Source of the DNA: Anticarsia gemmatalis
Lineage: Eukaryota; Arthropoda; Insecta; Lepidoptera; Erebidae
Assembly (NCBI RefSeq): GCF_050436995.1
Contig: NC_134754.1
Span: 5,139,001-5,203,000, forward strand
Length of the DNA stretch: 64,000 nucleotides
Direction of reading: 5' to 3'
In this document: piece after piece, positions 61,436 to 64,000 of the stretch
Numbering within the stretch: position 1 is the stretch's first letter
Layout: every line of letters begins with the position of its first letter
The notes under the pieces: generated by a model
What the model was told of the DNA's origin: nothing
The model's input: the letters and a program-made list of their open reading frames with translations, nothing else
Databases searched by the model: none
Position numbers and translations under genes: made by a program

Positions 61436-63547
61436 CACCAAAAACTAAAGAGCAATAATGATAACAACTAGCCTTGCTTCGCGGAGACTACGTCTCCATA
61501 GCGCATTGAGAATGATATGAACCTGGATCATTCGGTTTTAAGTCTGAAATTTTATATAGGCCACTACGTTTTCGATATAATTTAATATTTTAAAAGCGTC
61601 TCAAATACATGAAACAAAAACAAAATCTTAACAAAATTGGGCCATAAAATTGAATAAAGTATCGTAACACTAAAATCCTGATCATGAATCCTGCACACAA
61701 CCAAAAAAGTATCAAAGCATCCAATTACTTTGAACACATTTTAATAACAAACCGTACCTCATTAGCACCTTATTTCGCATTCAAACTCACTTGTTTTCCA
61801 AGTTCCATCGATTCCTATCGGGATTGCACGTCGCATTTTTGTATCGATTTCCATTTCATTAACATTCTAACAGCATTATATTCAACAGGCCGCGTCTAGA
61901 CGCTATTTTGCCGCCTCCATTCTCTTACTGTATCTACGCAGTGTTATAATGACACGCCTGTAAGGAAGGTGTCTTATGAATACTGACTACCACCTCCCCA
62001 GACTTGGCTCAACTTGTCACAAGTAACAAATGGAGAGTGCCGCACGATCATCTCAACTCAATGTTTAATTATAACACTCGTTAATTTCACGATTATTTTC
62101 AAATTATGTGTCTAGACGTGTTAAGGGTTACTTTTATATTTTTAAGTGTGATGCGGTTTTTAACATACACGATTAAGTTTCTCGTAGAATACGCTGTTAA
62201 GTAACGCATAAAATTATATGACACTTGGTTTTGTTTTTTCGTATGAATATTTTTTAGACGTGTGGTAAATTTAAGCCTTCTTGGCAGTGGAACATAGATA
62301 TGTTAAGTATATTTATTTTTATTCACTACTATCAGATTCTCCTTCCGGGAGGGAGGGGGCTCTTGCCCAGCAGTGTCTGTGTGCATTAATGCGTAATCTT
62401 GTGTTTAGTAATTGACTTCAGTGTATTTTATTTATTCAACAATTTCACGCAAAACTACCCAATAAAAATAGTGTACAAATCCACTTTCAATTATCTACTC
62501 TATTTATTTTCTCTCACTCAAATCATTGCAAAAAACAGTATTCCATTCTCGCAAACTAGTTCAAGTAAACACTCCCCTATAATTTCCAACCACTTAAAGC
62601 CCGATAGAGATTGCACTCTCATTGCAAACAGTATAAAGTACATCACTAATCCTACGTCACATATTACGTAATCCATGACGTCATGATCGTTTGATGATGT
62701 CTCAGGAGCAACCGTAATGAATTCTCATCTAAATTAATGATAGAAATACCTTCGTGTTGGATTAAACCGTTATCTCGGGTTTTATATAGATATGGGACAT
62801 ACGTGGGGTGTGTTACAATGTGATATCAATTTAGGTTATACGCTAATCGCGATCATCTGTTCAGTGTTTAGGTGACAGGGAAATTGAATTGTAACTGATT
62901 TTTTTTTTCTGTGCAGTGCCAAATCTGTAGGTATATTATTATTAAAGCATTATTTATAGATAATAGAACGGTATTGTAGTTCCAATAGATCATATTATAA
63001 TCATTTTTTGTACTAGATAGGTAAAACTAGAACACTCGACCCAAAAAACATTCTTCATAAAATATTTAGTCTGCAAAAATATTAATTTATAAAAATCGTG
63101 GTGGTGGTCTATCACAATATTAAAAAGTTAGTTTTACCCCAACCTGAAACCTTCATAATTCTACGAACATAATTTTCCCCTAGTTAGCAGTCACGATAAT
63201 TAACTCGATATTGGTATACTTGTTTAGTTTCTATATTATTATCTCTCTCAAGACAATACTAAGATAGCCCCTTCACACAACCCCATCGATTTTCTAATCA
63301 ACAATTGCTTGTAATTCGACCGTTTTGCACACTGCCCTCATTAGAGGGTAATTCTGAACCTTTCGGGGTGAACGACCCTGCATGTTTGACACGTTTAATT
63401 TATAGTTGTGGATGCAAATTTTCCTATAGAACATCCCCAATTCCATCCCTATTATTTTAGTGGTAGTGGTTACGAGAAACTTGTTTATCTTTGGCGAATA
63501 AAATGTTATATTTGATCATATCGGCACAAAGAATCAAGGACAAAAGG
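61436..63547. other. Gene-free stretch
   Basis: AT-rich DNA with the SINE tail fragment at 62335-62385. Frames of 71 and 90 codons (61684-61899, 62399-62671) are low-complexity and unrecognised. Confidence 0.5.
62335..62385 (+). mobile_element. SINE 3' tail fragment
   Basis: CCTTCCGGGAGGGAGGGGGC and CTCTTGCCCAGCAGTG match the tail of the 63.5-kb element; the GGGAC end is replaced by unrelated sequence. Confidence 0.58.
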
Positions 63548-63730
63548 GGCAGTGATAGCCGAGTGGTATAAGTTGAAAAAATTGTTTAATACATTTATTG
63601 AGGGCATGCAAAGTCCCCAACCCGCACTTGGGCAGCGTAGCGGACTCAAGGTCTAACCCCTCCCTCATTACGGGAGGAGACCCTTGCCCAGCAGTGGGAC
63701 AGTAATGGGTTAAATTTATTTATTTATCAT
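63548..63730 (+). mobile_element. tRNA-derived SINE with internal deletion
   Basis: GGCAGTGATAGCCGAGTGGT is a tRNA-like Box A head. An AT-rich filler replaces Box B. AACCCGCACTTGGGCAGCGT, AGCGGACTCAAGGTCTAACC, CTCATTACGGGAGGAGACCC and TTGCCCAGCAGTGGGACAGT make the tail, followed by a TTTATTTATTTAT end. It defines the tail found at 42.7, 54.3, 61.4 and 62.3 kb. Confidence 0.75.
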
Positions 63731-64000
63731 TTATTATATCGGCACAAAGAATTTTCACGGCAATAGTAACAAAGAGTTACGATGCCTTCTTTTAGAGACA
63801 AATCTTATCTTTATACTTGTATATAACATTTTATGAGTTTATTTATATTTACTTAAGACTCTGTTTGGGCAAATTTAGCTCCACAAAGGTTCTATTCAAA
63901 GGAATGTTTGTATTTTTAGATTGTGTGTCTTTTTTAAGATTGAGGGCAGATCAAATTGGATTACGATGACAAAAAATAGATGGATTTGGTATATTTATAG

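Overview
The window is AT-rich eukaryotic nuclear DNA, most likely from a moth or butterfly. The clues are a three-exon gene with short GT-AG introns, the absence of long open frames elsewhere, and many repeats of types familiar from lepidopteran genomes. These include short Helitrons ending in the GTTGCGCGGGTCAGCTAGT tail, tRNA-derived SINEs with the CCCAGCAGTGGGAC 3' tail, the repeat ending TACGGAACCCT, and an RTE-type LINE fragment. The order is inferred from these repeats; no species can be named.

Only one protein-coding gene can be supported. It is a gamma-glutamylcyclotransferase (GGCT) on the + strand with exons at 38242-38355, 38871-39004 and 39384-39672, a complete 178-residue protein, correct splice sites and a polyadenylation signal just after the stop. 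About 38 kb to its left and 24 kb to its right contain no convincing gene and read as intergenic or intronic DNA. Nearly all other open frames are short chance frames.

Mobile-element layout. 0-10 kb: mostly unique AT-rich DNA, a Helitron at 7.9-8.2 kb, a TACGGAACCCT repeat at 8.5-8.9 kb and a foldback element at 9.7 kb. 11.2 kb: a SINE whose head is clearly derived from 5S ribosomal RNA. 18.9 and 23.9 kb: first copies of a palindromic MITE family. 32-33.5 kb: a cluster of three SINE-like repeats. 35.4-37.7 kb: a nested composite, made of a Helitron split by a 2,036-bp terminal-inverted-repeat element (TTAT duplication on each side), which carries a decayed RTE reverse transcriptase and a three-unit tandem repeat. 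This composite ends only about 0.5 kb before the GGCT start codon. 39.8-59.7 kb: most palindromic MITE copies, one of them inside a 5S-derived SINE at 47.8-48.2 kb. 55.4-55.7 kb: a recent 192-bp tandem duplication. 56-64 kb: further SINE and LINE tails.

The most interesting material is therefore the mobile-element archaeology: the nested composite, the 5S-derived SINE family (five loci) and the palindromic MITE family (about twelve loci). No defence system, operon, CRISPR array or other multi-gene system was found. A few possible regulatory motifs (paired E-boxes, a perfect hairpin, a TATA/Inr-like pair) are given at low confidence.
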